Shown in pieces: positions 43,585 through 54,664 of a stretch of 64,000 nt of DNA. The stretch covers positions 8,622,237 to 8,686,236 of the forward strand of contig CM035168.1 in assembly GCA_020205615.1 (NCBI GenBank), in the 5' to 3' direction. The notes beneath the pieces are model-generated. The model had not been told where the DNA came from. It ran no database searches and saw only the letters and a list, made by a program, of their open reading frames with translations. The DNA is from Panax quinquefolius (lineage: Eukaryota; Streptophyta; Magnoliopsida; Apiales; Araliaceae). The position numbers were made by a program, and so were the translations under genes. How positions within the stretch are numbered: position 1 is the stretch's first letter; each line of letters starts with the position of its first letter.

Positions 43585-45391
43585 GTATTAATTTATTAAA
43601 GGCTTTTAATTATCTACATGACGCTGCTTTATAATATGTGATAAACCCATAGTTTTAAGCAATGCTTTTAGAATAATGACGATGATCTTTCTAATGAGAT
43701 CTAAATCCTTAGAAAGCTTAAAACTAAAATAGTTCCCAATCGTTGGATTATTAAATTGGGGATTAGTGAATCCGGATAGATTGGTACATACGTTGCTTGC
43801 TCATTGGATGAGGATGATTGATCTCATGATCATTTGTGTGGAGACACTAAAGCAAGTATGTAGGTGCTTATTAGAGAATAAGTTCACTGAACGTGGCTCG
43901 CTAAAGAATACCTAATGGAGTTTTACTTGTATGTCAATAGGAATTCCTGTAGTGATAGTAGTACATGTAATCCTTGGACTTGAGATCATCATAGTATCTT
44001 GTGTATGATGAATTATACTTTGACTTATTCCTTAAGACCCTTAGGGTATATCAAAGGGTATGCTTGGGTATAATAAGTCGTACATGGAGATAATGTATGA
44101 TCAATAAAGAATCTACCATTTCTAGTAAAAGAAGAGAAATGTCCTATGTGATTCGATAAATGACAACCCAGATGAGTCTTTGGCATAAGCGTAATGAAAT
44201 TAGAAAGGAGTTTCTAATTTGCATTATTTGAGTTGTGCATTTAAAGATCAAAATACATATAATTAAATAAAATAAGACTTGACAAGAATTCCATGCCTTA
44301 TATTTAATTGGGACATTGTATGGTGGAAGGATTGAATTGTATTTATAACTATTTACTCAAAGGTTCTTTTATGATTAATGTTGAAATTTATATTATCTAG
44401 AAAGTTGTTAATCGCTAGGAGGCTTATCCCTATCAGAGATAAATATTATTTATTTAAATAAATTAATAGTTTAATTTATTTATTTAAATAAGATTAGAAT
44501 TTTCTAATTGATTTATTCACAACCTGTTTAATATGAAGAACCTAAAGTGTCACACCATAAAAAGGAAGAATAATTATTTAAGAAGTTAATGACATAATCG
44601 TAATAATATGTTATGTGTGTATTTAATTTAATCTATGGTGATAGAATAAATTAAATAACTTAATATTTATTATTTAATATTTTGAAATATTAAATATATA
44701 AATTAATAAGAGGAGTCTTATTAATATTATTACAATTATTATTATTTTAATTTCTAAAGAGCTGGAAATTAATTTAATATAAGTACTCTAATTTATTCCT
44801 AATAAGCTGAGGAGGCTAATTAATTAAAAGATTTTAATTAATTATTCACAACAAGATTGGGAGCATAATTAATTAAAGGAGTTTAATTAATTAAAATAAA
44901 AACCCAATTCTTTAATTGTTAAGGAGGGTTGCCCACATCTATAAATAAGAGGAGTCTTATTATGGGTGAGGGGGTTGACACTTTCATAAAATACGTGAAT
45001 ACGTAATTTTAATAGTTGGGAGAGTACACGCTTTTTTATGAGAGATAGAAAAACTAGGGTTTTGCCAAATACCCATCTTCTTGAATCTTTCTTCTTCCTT
45101 GGTGGATCACCTTTAGAGGCCAAACACTTGGGTGGCTAACATTGATCAAAGGAAGGAACTAAACCCGGTGGATTCAAGTTGAACGCGAAAAGGATTGGAG
45201 GTGAACTTGTACATGAGGAAGCTTGAATCTTCAATGGTATGATTCTTGTTCTTCATATTTTCGTTTAATTAATAATTGTGTATAAAAGATGATCCGGGTA
45301 TATGGTTTGTAAAATTTTAAAACTCTATTTTTCCATATTTCCGCTTACTTTGTGCAATTTGATTGCGTTCATGAATCTTACAAACCTAACA
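43585..45391 (+). repeat. Copia D 3' LTR, right part
   Basis: GTATTAATTTATTAAAGGC resumes the copia LTR right after the duplicated AAAAA, and it ends AACCTAACA at 45391, followed by ATTAT. Contains the NGAG hairpins and a TATA-like CTATAAATAAGAGG at about 44939. Confidence 0.93.
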
Positions 45392-45396
45392 ATTAT

Positions 45397-45805
45397 ATCT
45401 TCTCATATTTGTGCGCCTTCACCGAGTGTGTTGAGTCTAAAATTAAGTCACATTTATTAAAAGATAAAAATGAATTAACATACATAATAAAAGCTTTCAT
45501 TTCAAATCAAATAATTGAGCACCTAATTTAAGCATTTTGTGTGTGTCTAATTTCCTTATTTTTAAAAATATTTAATGAACATAAAAGGGGGGAAAACAAA
45601 GAAAAGGTGGTTACTTTTCTTGCAGCAAATTTTGACAAAAAAATTAAATAACATAAACAAATATTTTATAATTCTATATTATGTCCTCTTCGTACAAACA
45701 CAATTAACAAAATTAATATAAGAATAAAATATAATCTCAAAGTAAAACTCAATTTTTTATTTGTATTTATTTTATAAACTCTTTAACATGTAAAAACCCT
45801 ATAAG
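45397..45805 (+). other. Non-coding spacer between copia D and gypsy C
   Basis: AT-rich sequence without gene or repeat that I can name. It and 54229 onward should be contiguous in a chromosome without gypsy C. Confidence 0.5.
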
Positions 45806-46799
45806 TTTTATGTGACGCCCCCAAAATTAGGTATACGTCACCCATCTTGGGTCGTCACTTACATGGTACATAAATTCAAATACAAACTTAATTATACATC
45901 TGTCGTGTAACATACGACAATACATAAACTGAGAGTTCTAATAGGAATATTGTCATTTAGACAATATCCATACTCAAGGAGTCCTCATTACAACTATTAT
46001 CACACTATTTCACAGAATAGTGAGGACTACTAATGCTATCCTCTGGACCATTACTCCGTTCCCCGACTCGTCCCAAATTATATTCTCATTTCACAAGAGA
46101 ACGGTGAAAAAGAAAGGGTGAGCTCAACTAGCCCAATGAAATATTATGACTAAGATAATGCAGAATAAATTATCATTAGCCTTCAACAGTGTTAAACTGA
46201 TAAAATACAATAGACAACCAGTTTAACTGCAGCGGAATATGCAATCCATTAAAAGAGTCAAGTAGAAAATAAAGTCTACTATCTTTTATGATTTTAAAAG
46301 GTTTTCATCAATTTTTATCGCTGAGACTCAGCTTAATAAATAAACCACCACATCTAATCATCCCTGTACCACGGTCAAGAAATTTCATCAAATTATCAAT
46401 GGTCATGACTATACCGAATCACCCCTGGTCATAGTCATATCAATAACTATCCATCACTGCATTACAGGCCACTGAGGACTTTTGTCACATCATTTATAGC
46501 AGGTCATGATTATACCGAATGATCCCTGGTCATAATCATACCAAGTTCATCTATGCACGTAAGACATAGATAACTTTCAACATAATATAACATGAGGATG
46601 ATAACAATGACATAATAATTCAATAAAACAAGTTCAAGAATTAATTTATCCAAGAACCAATAACGTCCAAGTTGTCAACATGATACTTCTTTGTAGAGTA
46701 AAATTCAAGAATGCTCAGAAGAATATTTCCATGAAAGATATCTTTGGATGAAACGCAAATATCAAAGATATTCTACTAATTTCATGGAGTATAGAAGTC

Positions 46800-47340
46800 A
46801 AAGTTTTAACCAACTGGGTATAATAAAGAATGGAATAACAAAAGAAATCACCATGCATGCGGTACTTCGCATAGATGAGTTATTCCAATAGAATAATAAT
46901 AATCGGAACCGGGTCGAATTGAAATTCACATCGGCGGGGATGATCCAACAGAATAATAAATGTTGAATAATAAACAATGGAACCAGTCCCGGGTGTAAAA
47001 CACACGATGTGGATATTCCAATGAGAATAATAAATGCGGAATAATAAACAATGGAACCCGTGTCCGTGTAAAACACACGCATGGATATTCAAAAGAGAAT
47101 AATAAAGAATGGAATAACGTAAGAAGATCACCAAGTATAGGGATTCCAAGCATATCAAAGTTATTCCAATGTAATAAATAAGAATGGAATAATATAAGGA
47201 TTTCACCAAGTATAGGTATATCATGGCGTATCGAGTTATGTATAGGGTATGCCACTTTTACAGAGTTATTCAAATGAATAATAATGAATGGAATAACGTA
47301 AGTTCTCTTCATGAATAAGAAAGAATAACACCCTTTACGA
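46800..47340 (-). repeat. LTR minisatellite (gypsy C 3' LTR)
   Basis: Inverted version of the GGAATAAC/TTATTCC array, with GTGTAAAACACACG small stems between units. Three overlapping minus-strand frames here are by-products. Confidence 0.85.
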
Positions 47341-47617
47341 ATACAACAAATAATATCCCTTACCTTAGAAGAACCTGAATATTGGAAAAGTGAAGTAGCG
47401 AGAATACTTTTCTTCTTTCTCTCTATAGTTTCTCTCTCTCTCAGTTTCAATGAATTCGTAAGAAAATAATGAAGGAATGAGCTTCTATTTATAGGAAAAT
47501 AGAATGCATAGTAATTAATCCATGAACGGTCCAGATTGATTTACTTTAATCGGACGGTCCATATTTAAAGCAAAATCTTTTAAATAAAATATCATATATT
47601 CTATTTATATAAAACAT

Positions 47618-47692
47618 TTTACTATGCAAACACTATGCAACACTATGCAAAACACTATACAAAACACTATGCAACACTATGCATAATAAAAT
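47618..47692. repeat. ACACTATGCAA short tandem in LTR
   Basis: About six copies of an 11-16-bp unit (ACTATGCAAAC type); also at about 53617-53690 in the other LTR of C. Not seen in the LTRs of B, where the place reads TTTATACTGCATAG. Confidence 0.8.
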
Positions 47693-48232
47693 ATAATATA
47701 TTCTATTTATAGAATAACTTTAATAAAGTATTACATTTTATATAAAAAGATGTTTCGCTTTTTATTACGTTAATAATACTGAATAAAACAAAACGTCATT
47801 ATCGCTTATAATAATTCATATTATTAATCGACAATAATGGAATCAAACCGAGTGACTTCTCACATAAGCATCAATAATCAATCTGGTACTATTCTTATGC
47901 AACCACACGTATTCTTTATACTTTTACTACCGAGTAGTTCAACAATATCAACGAAGAAAACTTCCGCCGTTATTTCAATAAAATATTTTTTTGTCGTTTT
48001 CTCAATCCGAAAATAATTACATTAGGGTCCACCAATGATTGAGTAGTTATACGAATATTCCCTGCTAAACCTAATATTCCCCACCAATCGAATATAATAT
48101 AACCACTTGCATACTTTGCAAAATTTATAAATACTACCCACAACTATAATATTATCTCAAATTCACACCATAATATTAAAAAAATTATTTCGACAAAATT
48201 TAAAACTTTATTGATAAAATCTGGGTCTCACA

Positions 48233-48250
48233 ATCTCCCCTCCTTATGGA
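48233..48250 (-). promoter_or_regulatory. Gypsy C polypurine tract
   Basis: Plus strand ATCTCCCCTCCTTATGG, that is, purines AAGGAGGGGAGAT next to the 3' LTR. Followed (minus-strand upstream) by the pol end CCTAATTTCGAGGGC. Confidence 0.85.
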
Positions 48251-48299
48251 ATTTAGCCCTCGAAATTAGGGTGCGATACACAGTATGATAAGAAGTGAG

Positions 48300-50545
48300 G
48301 ATACCTTGAATACCTTTATCGTTTAAAACATTAAATTCATCTTTGCAATCCTACCAAAGATATTTATTAACAATTCATCTTTGCACTACGGCCAAAGATA
48401 TACAATCAGAAAACCAATAATCTTTGAGACGCAGACAATAGTATCACGACCACGAATTATCCATGCACCAATTGGCCAAGGATATTCGTGTTTTCAATCT
48501 GATCATGATTATACCGAATAATCCTTGGTCATAATCATACCAAGTCTATCAATGCACTACTGACCAAAGATGACTTTTACCACATTCATGAATTAATATT
48601 TCATTCTTTGAGACTCATTTCAATAACTAATTCATATCATCGAATCATCCACGCACTACGTGCCAAGGATATTCATTAGTATCACGACCACGAATTATCC
48701 ATGCACTATGACCAAAAGATAATCGTGTATTCATTAGTATCACGACCACAAATTATCCATGCACTACGACCAAAGATAATCGTGTATTCATTAGTATCAC
48801 GACCACAAATTATCCATGCACTACTACCAAAGATAATCGTGTATTCATTAGTATCACGACCACAAATTATCCATGCACTACGTGCGAAAGATAATCGTGT
48901 ATTCATTAGTATCACGACCACAAATTATCGATGCACTACGTGCCAAGATAATCGTGTATTCATTAGTATCACGACCACAAATTATCCATGCACTACGTGC
49001 AAAGATAATCGTGTATTCATTAGTATCACGACCACAAATTATCCATGCACTACTACCAACGATAATCGTGTATTCATTAGTATCACGACCACAAATTATC
49101 CATGCACTACGTGCGAAGATAATCGTGTATTCATTAGTATCACGACCACAAATTATCCATGCACTACTACCCAAAGATAATCGTGTATTCATTAGTATCA
49201 CGACCACAAATTATCCATGCACTACGGCCAAAGATAATCGTGTTTTTTTCAATTACGGTTATGATTATACCTAACATTCCACAGTCATAATCATACCAAG
49301 TCCATCTATGCACTTCTGTGCCGCGAGATGACTTTCAACATAATATAAACATGAGGATAATGATATAAAGAATCAATCAAATGAGATAAAGGATAAATAT
49401 TAAACATTTATAATATAATTTATTCGAGATTCAAGAATATCCCCATGTTATCAATCACTTAATAATCTCATAATCTAATATCATTAATATTATAACAATA
49501 TTTTAATCACTTCTTAAATTTATAAACAATTTATCTCAATTGTTTACGCTTACCATATAATGCATTTAATCATTCAAAATGCCATACTCATAAGATATCA
49601 TCACCAATGATCAAATCCTCATCAAAAAATATGCATATACTCTATATAGGATTCTCTAGCCATAAAATCCTATTTTCAACTTTCATTACTTCACATAACA
49701 TATTTAACTCATATGTTAAGTAATTAAACTATTTTCATGAAAAATACCAAATCAGTCCCAAAAATATTTCTTTTCTGGGATTTAGCATAATATAGTCCCA
49801 TAATGAAAATATATTTTTTTCGGAATTTTTAAAATTCATTTACTATTTTTCAAAAATCAATTTCTAGTAAATTCCTTAAGAAATTAGCTACCTCAAGTTT
49901 AACTCCAAAAATTCCCAAATCTTGGCAGAATCTTACACATGTTAACGTGAGCTTCTAGTTTAAATTTCATGGTCATCGGAGTTATAGAACTCCGGTTATA
50001 GCGTTTTTTGTCGGAAAAACCTAAATATTGAAATAGTCATAACTTGCTCATTTTAAGTCAGAATGAGCTCATTTTTGGACAGGAGGTACTTTATACCATA
50101 TACTTTCATGTCCCAAAAGGCCAGAATTTTTTCTCATAATTTAAGTGGCCGAAACAGCCCCTCCAAAATCATGGCAGCAGCTTTTTTGATTTTTTGCAGC
50201 TTTGCACTCCTTTGCTAAAATCAGTCCACACAAAAATCTACAACACCTTTTCCAGTAATTCCACTTGGATTAGTTAGGTAACTCATAGATCTAACTCTAG
50301 GACTTAACCACACTCAAAAATTCAAAATATAATAGGAGATATGGTCAATTGAATTTCATGTTACGTTTTTCACCAAAATCTGATTTTCAACTCTTTGTGA
50401 TTTCTAAGAAACTTTCATGTTTTCACATAATAACCAACATAACTCATCATAACACTTACTAATACTTCATATACCCATGATTTTCATTAGTCCAATGCTT
50501 TTATTATGTCTTTCATCATAATCCTCGTAAACAGATTCTTTTAGT
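48300..50545 (-). repeat. LTR-like block of the other gypsy subfamily inside element C
   Basis: On the minus strand this matches bases 1-1550 of the window: AATATGTTATGTGAAGTAA, TTATGAGT-GGCATTTT-ATGATTAAATGCATTA and TAATATTAGATTATGAGAT occur in the same order. It includes a minisatellite. It lies between the RT entry and the pol end of C, so it replaces the deleted pol core. Non-coding; contains ATGAGCTCATTTTTGGACAG near 50062. Confidence 0.75.
48656..49250 (-). repeat. Minisatellite of about 57-58 bp, about ten copies
   Basis: ATTCATTAGTATCACGACCA recurs at about 48671, 48731, 48789, 48847 and onward to 49190. Between them are ATTATCCATGCACTAC and AAAGATAATCGTG; ATTATC and GATAAT are inverted within each unit. 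Repeats are nearly identical, suggesting recent homogenisation. Frames on both strands (ARSAWIICGRDTNEY type) are by-products. Confidence 0.93.
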
Positions 50546-51250
50546 TGAAGAAATATTTGAGGGTTTAAGAAATGGATTTTTGTATTGGGGTCAATACAAA
50601 ATTCGATTTCACGTTCTAGGGTAGGCTAGGAAGTCTTCAAGAATACGTCAGGAAATTTATTAATAATAGAAATATCATTCAAAACTGTGACTCTCATCCA
50701 AGACTTGGATAGTACGTCACATTGATACCAACTGTGACTTCTATCCTTTAACCTAGATAGCACCTCACAATGATACCTATAAACTTGCCATCTTCATTCA
50801 CGATGTCGCCCTCGTAAAATCCTCGGCTTCGTGCATTCCACACAAGGAAGTCAACAACGAAAGGATCGGGCTCTTTACTTATGGCTTGATATAACAAAGG
50901 ATTAACTTTAGGATTTGGTTACTTTGAATTACAGTATAACAAAGTTGGTTAGTAATATGAAAGCTAACAACCTTACAAAAAGAATAATGAGTAGTTAATC
51001 AATCGTTTTCAAAAATTACCTCAAAGGCAAGTATTTTCAAAGAGATAAGATCGACGGAGTAACGTGAAAGTGTTTATTTGAAACAACAAGATTAATAAAT
51101 GATGGAGGTAACGAAGGTTTCTCCCAATGAAGTTTCAATAGATAAATCAAAGTCTAATTTCTCCTGAGTCAAATTTAAACGTTGAACGCAAGCAAGAGAG
51201 ATAAAAGAATGGGTAGAACCCAGGTATCTAATAAGGTATAGACTTCGTAA
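50546..51250 (-). pseudogene. pol: Gypsy C protease, extra segment and RT entry
   Basis: Minus strand: YTLLDT-like active-site start (about 51240), then a degraded protease, the extra segment (about 50885-50690, DFLVWNARSRGFYEGDIV, NEDGKFIGI), a duplicated TGTGACG-TCCAAG motif, and RT entry near 50650. TTTCTTAAACCCTCAAATAT (about 50575) is the same RT/RNase H deletion join as in gypsy B. Then similarity to pol stops at about 50545. Confidence 0.7.
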
Positions 51251-51802
51251 TTTATAATTAACTAACCCAGTGCTAAACCGTTCGGTTTACTCGCTTTTTT
51301 GAGAAGTCATGAAAATGCACTTCCTAAAACCAACGACTTTGTTTTGTCCATATCCACCTTTGGTGCCACCGTCCCAAGACTTGACTTTGGTGCACAACAA
51401 AATTGAGCTAAATGACCTTCTCTTCTTGCAATTTCCACTTCTATTATCTTTGCCATGATTACCACCAAGTGGTTACCATTCTTAACATGATAATTTCCCC
51501 GATGGTTATCATTGTTCGATAGCCGTTGCTGCCAAAATGATTATTATCGTATTGTTGGTCGTTACCTTTTGTTTGAGGTGAATCAACACTCTCATGTGCT
51601 TCATTGCTTATCTCAAAGATTTTCGGATGTCATTCTCAAACACCGCCACAAAACAAGGGTTAATTAACATGTCACATATTATCCCTATACACCGGCCAAC
51701 CAATTAAATACCAAATAAACTTAGGTAGGTCATACTAGCGAAGGAATTTCCCGCCTCCCTCCTAGTTCTTATCTCACATCTTAGCCAGGATCATATCCTA
51801 AG
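51251..51802 (-). pseudogene. gag: Gypsy C gag remnant
   Basis: Minus strand: Asn/His/Gly-rich basic tail (about 51560-51430, GGN and KNGNHLGGNHGKDN type), and a knuckle EEGHLAQFCC near 51390. The capsid part is nearly gone: only about 200 bp separates the primer site from the tail. Confidence 0.75.
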
Positions 51803-51815
51803 CTCTCGATACCAA
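51803..51815 (-). promoter_or_regulatory. Gypsy C primer-binding site
   Basis: On the minus strand TTGGTATCGAGAGC follows the LTR end; close to the initiator tRNA-Met site TGGTATCAGAGC. Confidence 0.82.
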
Positions 51816-51816
51816 C

Positions 51817-54223
51817 TGTGACGCCCCCAAAATTAGGTATCGTCACCCATCTTGGGTCGCCACTTACATGGTACATAAATTCAAATACAAACTTAATTAT
51901 ACATCCGTCGTAGGTATAACATACGACAATACATAAACCGAGAGTTCTAATAGGAATATTGTCATTTAGACAATATCCATACTCAAGGAGTCCTCATTAC
52001 AATTATTATCACACTATTTCACGTAATAGTGAGGGACTACTAATGCTATCCTCCGGACCATTACTCTGCTTCCCCGACTCGTCCCAAATATATTCTCATT
52101 TCACAAGAGAATAGTGAAAGAAAGGGTGAGCTCAACTAGCCCAAAGAAGAAATATTATGACTAAGATAATGCAGAATAAATTATCATTAGCCTTCAACAG
52201 TGTTAAACTGATAAAATACAATAGACAACCAGTTTAACTGCAGCGGAATATGCAATCCATTAAAAGAGTCAAGTAGAAAATAAAATCTACTATCTTTTAT
52301 GATTTTAAAAGGTTTTCATCAATTTTTATTGCTGAGACTCAGCTTAATAAATAAACCACCACATCTAATCATCCCTGTACCACGGTCAAGGAATTTCATC
52401 AAATTATCAATGGTCATGACTATACCGAATCACCCCTAGTCATAGTCATATCAAAAACTATCCATCACTGCATTACAGGCCACTGAGGACTTTTGTCACA
52501 TCATTTATAGCAGGTCATGATTATACCAAATGATCCCTGGTCATAATCATACCAAGTTCATCTATGCACGTAAGACATAGATAACTTTCAACATAATATA
52601 ACATGAGGATGATAACAATGACATAATAATTCAATAAAACAAGTTCAAGAATTAATTTATCCAAGAACCAATAACGTCCAAGTTGTCAACATGATACTTC
52701 TTTGTAGAGTAAAATTCAAGAATGCTCAGAAGAATATTTCCATGAAAAGATACTGGATGAAACGCAAATATCAAAGATATTCTACTAATTTCATGGAGTA
52801 TAGAAGTCAAAGTTTTAACCAACTGGGTATAATAAAGAATGGAATAACAAAAGAAACCACCATGCATGCGGTACTTCGCATAGACAGGTTATTCCAACAG
52901 AATAATAATAACGGAACCAGGTCAGGTGAAGTTCACACCGACAGGATGATCCAACAGAATAATAAATGTTGAATAATAAACAATGGAACCGTGTCCTGTA
53001 AAACACACGCATGGATATATTCAACGAGAATAATAAATGCGAATAATAAACAATGGAACCAGTGCCGTGTAAAACACACGCATGTGATATTCCAATAGAA
53101 TAATAAAGAATGGAATAATGAAGAAGATCACCAAGTATAGGGGATTCCAAGCGTATCTGAGTTATTCCAATGAATAAATAAGAATGGAATAATATAAGGA
53201 TTTCACCAAGTATAGGGTATGCTGGCGTATACGAGGTTATGTATAGGGTATGCCACTTTTACGAGTTATTCCAATAGAATAATAATGAATGGAATAATGA
53301 AGTTCTCTTCATGAATAAGAAAGAATAACACCCACTTACGGGTATGCAACAAATAATATCCCTTACCTTAGAAGAACCTGAATATTGGAAAAGTGAAGTA
53401 GCGAAATACTTTTCTTCTTTCTCTATAGTTTCTCTCTAGAGTTTCAATGAATTCGTAAGAAAATAATGAAAGAATGAGCTTCTATTTATAGGAAAATAGA
53501 ATGCATAGTAATTAATCCATGAACGGTCCGATTGATTTACTTTAATCTGACGGTCCATATTTAAAGCAAAATCTTTTAAATAAAATATCATATATTCTAT
53601 TTATATAAAAACATTTTACTATGCAAACACTATGCAACACTATGCAAAAACACTATCTGAAAAAACACTATGCAACACTATGCGTAATAAAATATAATAT
53701 ATTCTATTTATAGAATAACTTTAATAAAGTATTCTATTTTATATAAAAGATGTTTACGCTTTATTACGTTAATAATACGAATAAAACAAAACGTCATTAT
53801 CGCTATAATAATTCATATTATTAATCGACAATAATGGAATCAAACCGAGTGACTTCTCACATAAGCATCAATAATCAATACCGTGTGCTACTTGCAACCA
53901 CACGGATTTATTGTACTTTTACTACCGAGTAGTTCAACAGTATCAACGGTAAAACTTCCGCCGTTATTTCAATAAAATATTTTTGTCGTTTCTCAATCCG
54001 ACAATAATTACATTGGGTCCACCAATGATTGAGTAGTTATACGAATATTCCCTGCTAAACCGAATATTCCCCGACCAATCGAATATAATATAACCACTTG
54101 CATACTTTGCAAAATTTATAAATACTACCCACAACTATAATATTATCTCAAATTCACACCATAATATTAAAAAATTATTTCGACAAAATTTAAAACTTTA
54201 TTGATAAAATCTGGGGTTTCACA
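51817..54223 (-). repeat. Gypsy C 5' LTR
   Basis: Same layout as the 3' LTR of C (minisatellite at 52840-53340, inverted TATA near 53484-53492, ACACTATGCAA tandem at 53617-53690). Ends TTTCACA before TTTTA. A 93-codon plus frame at 52691-52972 is a by-product of the minisatellite. Confidence 0.93.
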
Positions 54224-54228
54224 TTTTA

Positions 54229-54664
54229 TATTATTTTTTTTATCATCTTTATTTAAGTTTTTCATTTTCTATTTTCTTCCAAAACATAAAAATATCGTGT
54301 GGTGCCTTAGTTCAACATTGAAACGATGTGTGATATGTTATTTTGAACATTTAAAATTAGCAAACTGATATTTTCACATAAAAAATTGATATTTCTACAT
54401 AATCACTCTTACATGAATAGTGAGTGGGTCTCACCTTTATATGAGAAAGACTCATGCCGAAATATAATTTTAACATGCCAAAATATCAATTTCCTTAAAA
54501 TTATAATCAAGAGTACTTCTGGTATCACCTTTTAGGTGATCTTGTAGTGAGCTAAGATAACTTAATACTCCACCGTCTGAAGATAAAGGTTCTCTATTGA
54601 CTTTTGTGGTCAAATTAATTATTTTTAAAATTAACAAATATATATATATATATATATATATTCC
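54229..54664 (+). other. Non-coding spacer with (TA)n
   Basis: AT-rich flank of gypsy C; a TA run at 54638-54661. No gene. Confidence 0.5.

Larger units (their letters stand above)
32592..45391 (+). mobile_element. Ty1/copia element D, nested by gypsy B
   Basis: Same family as the composite at 9616. Target duplication ATTAT at 32587-32591 and 45392-45396. The 5' LTR survives only to about 33108, then jumps into the internal region just upstream of gag, so the primer site and the whole structured leader are deleted. The 3' LTR is complete apart from gypsy B inserted in it (36359-43579). The first base pair of the LTR is TA rather than TG. Confidence 0.9.
45811..48232 (-). repeat. Gypsy C 3' LTR
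   Basis: Plus-strand ends TGTGACGCCC and GGGTCTCACA. Contains the inverted hairpin minisatellite (46800-47340), a GA/CT-rich start region near 47405-47450, an inverted TATA box (TATTTATAG near 47485-47493) and a short ACACTATGCAA tandem (about 47622-47690). Confidence 0.93.
45811..54223 (-). mobile_element. Ty3/gypsy element C (minus strand), non-autonomous
   Basis: LTRs at 45811-48232 and 51817-54223 (2422 and 2407 bp, TG...CA), target duplication TTTTA at 45806-45810 and 54224-54228. Reading on the minus strand: PBS (51815-51803), gag/protease remnants, the extra segment also found in B, a short RT entry, then about 2.2 kb of LTR-like sequence of another gypsy subfamily, a trace of the pol end, polypurine tract and 3' LTR. 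No RT or integrase core. Confidence 0.92.

Noticed and set aside
48656..49250. Regular repeats resembling a CRISPR array
   Set aside because: The whole 57-58-bp unit is repeated without unique spacers, no cas genes are present and the context is a plant retroelement; it is a minisatellite.
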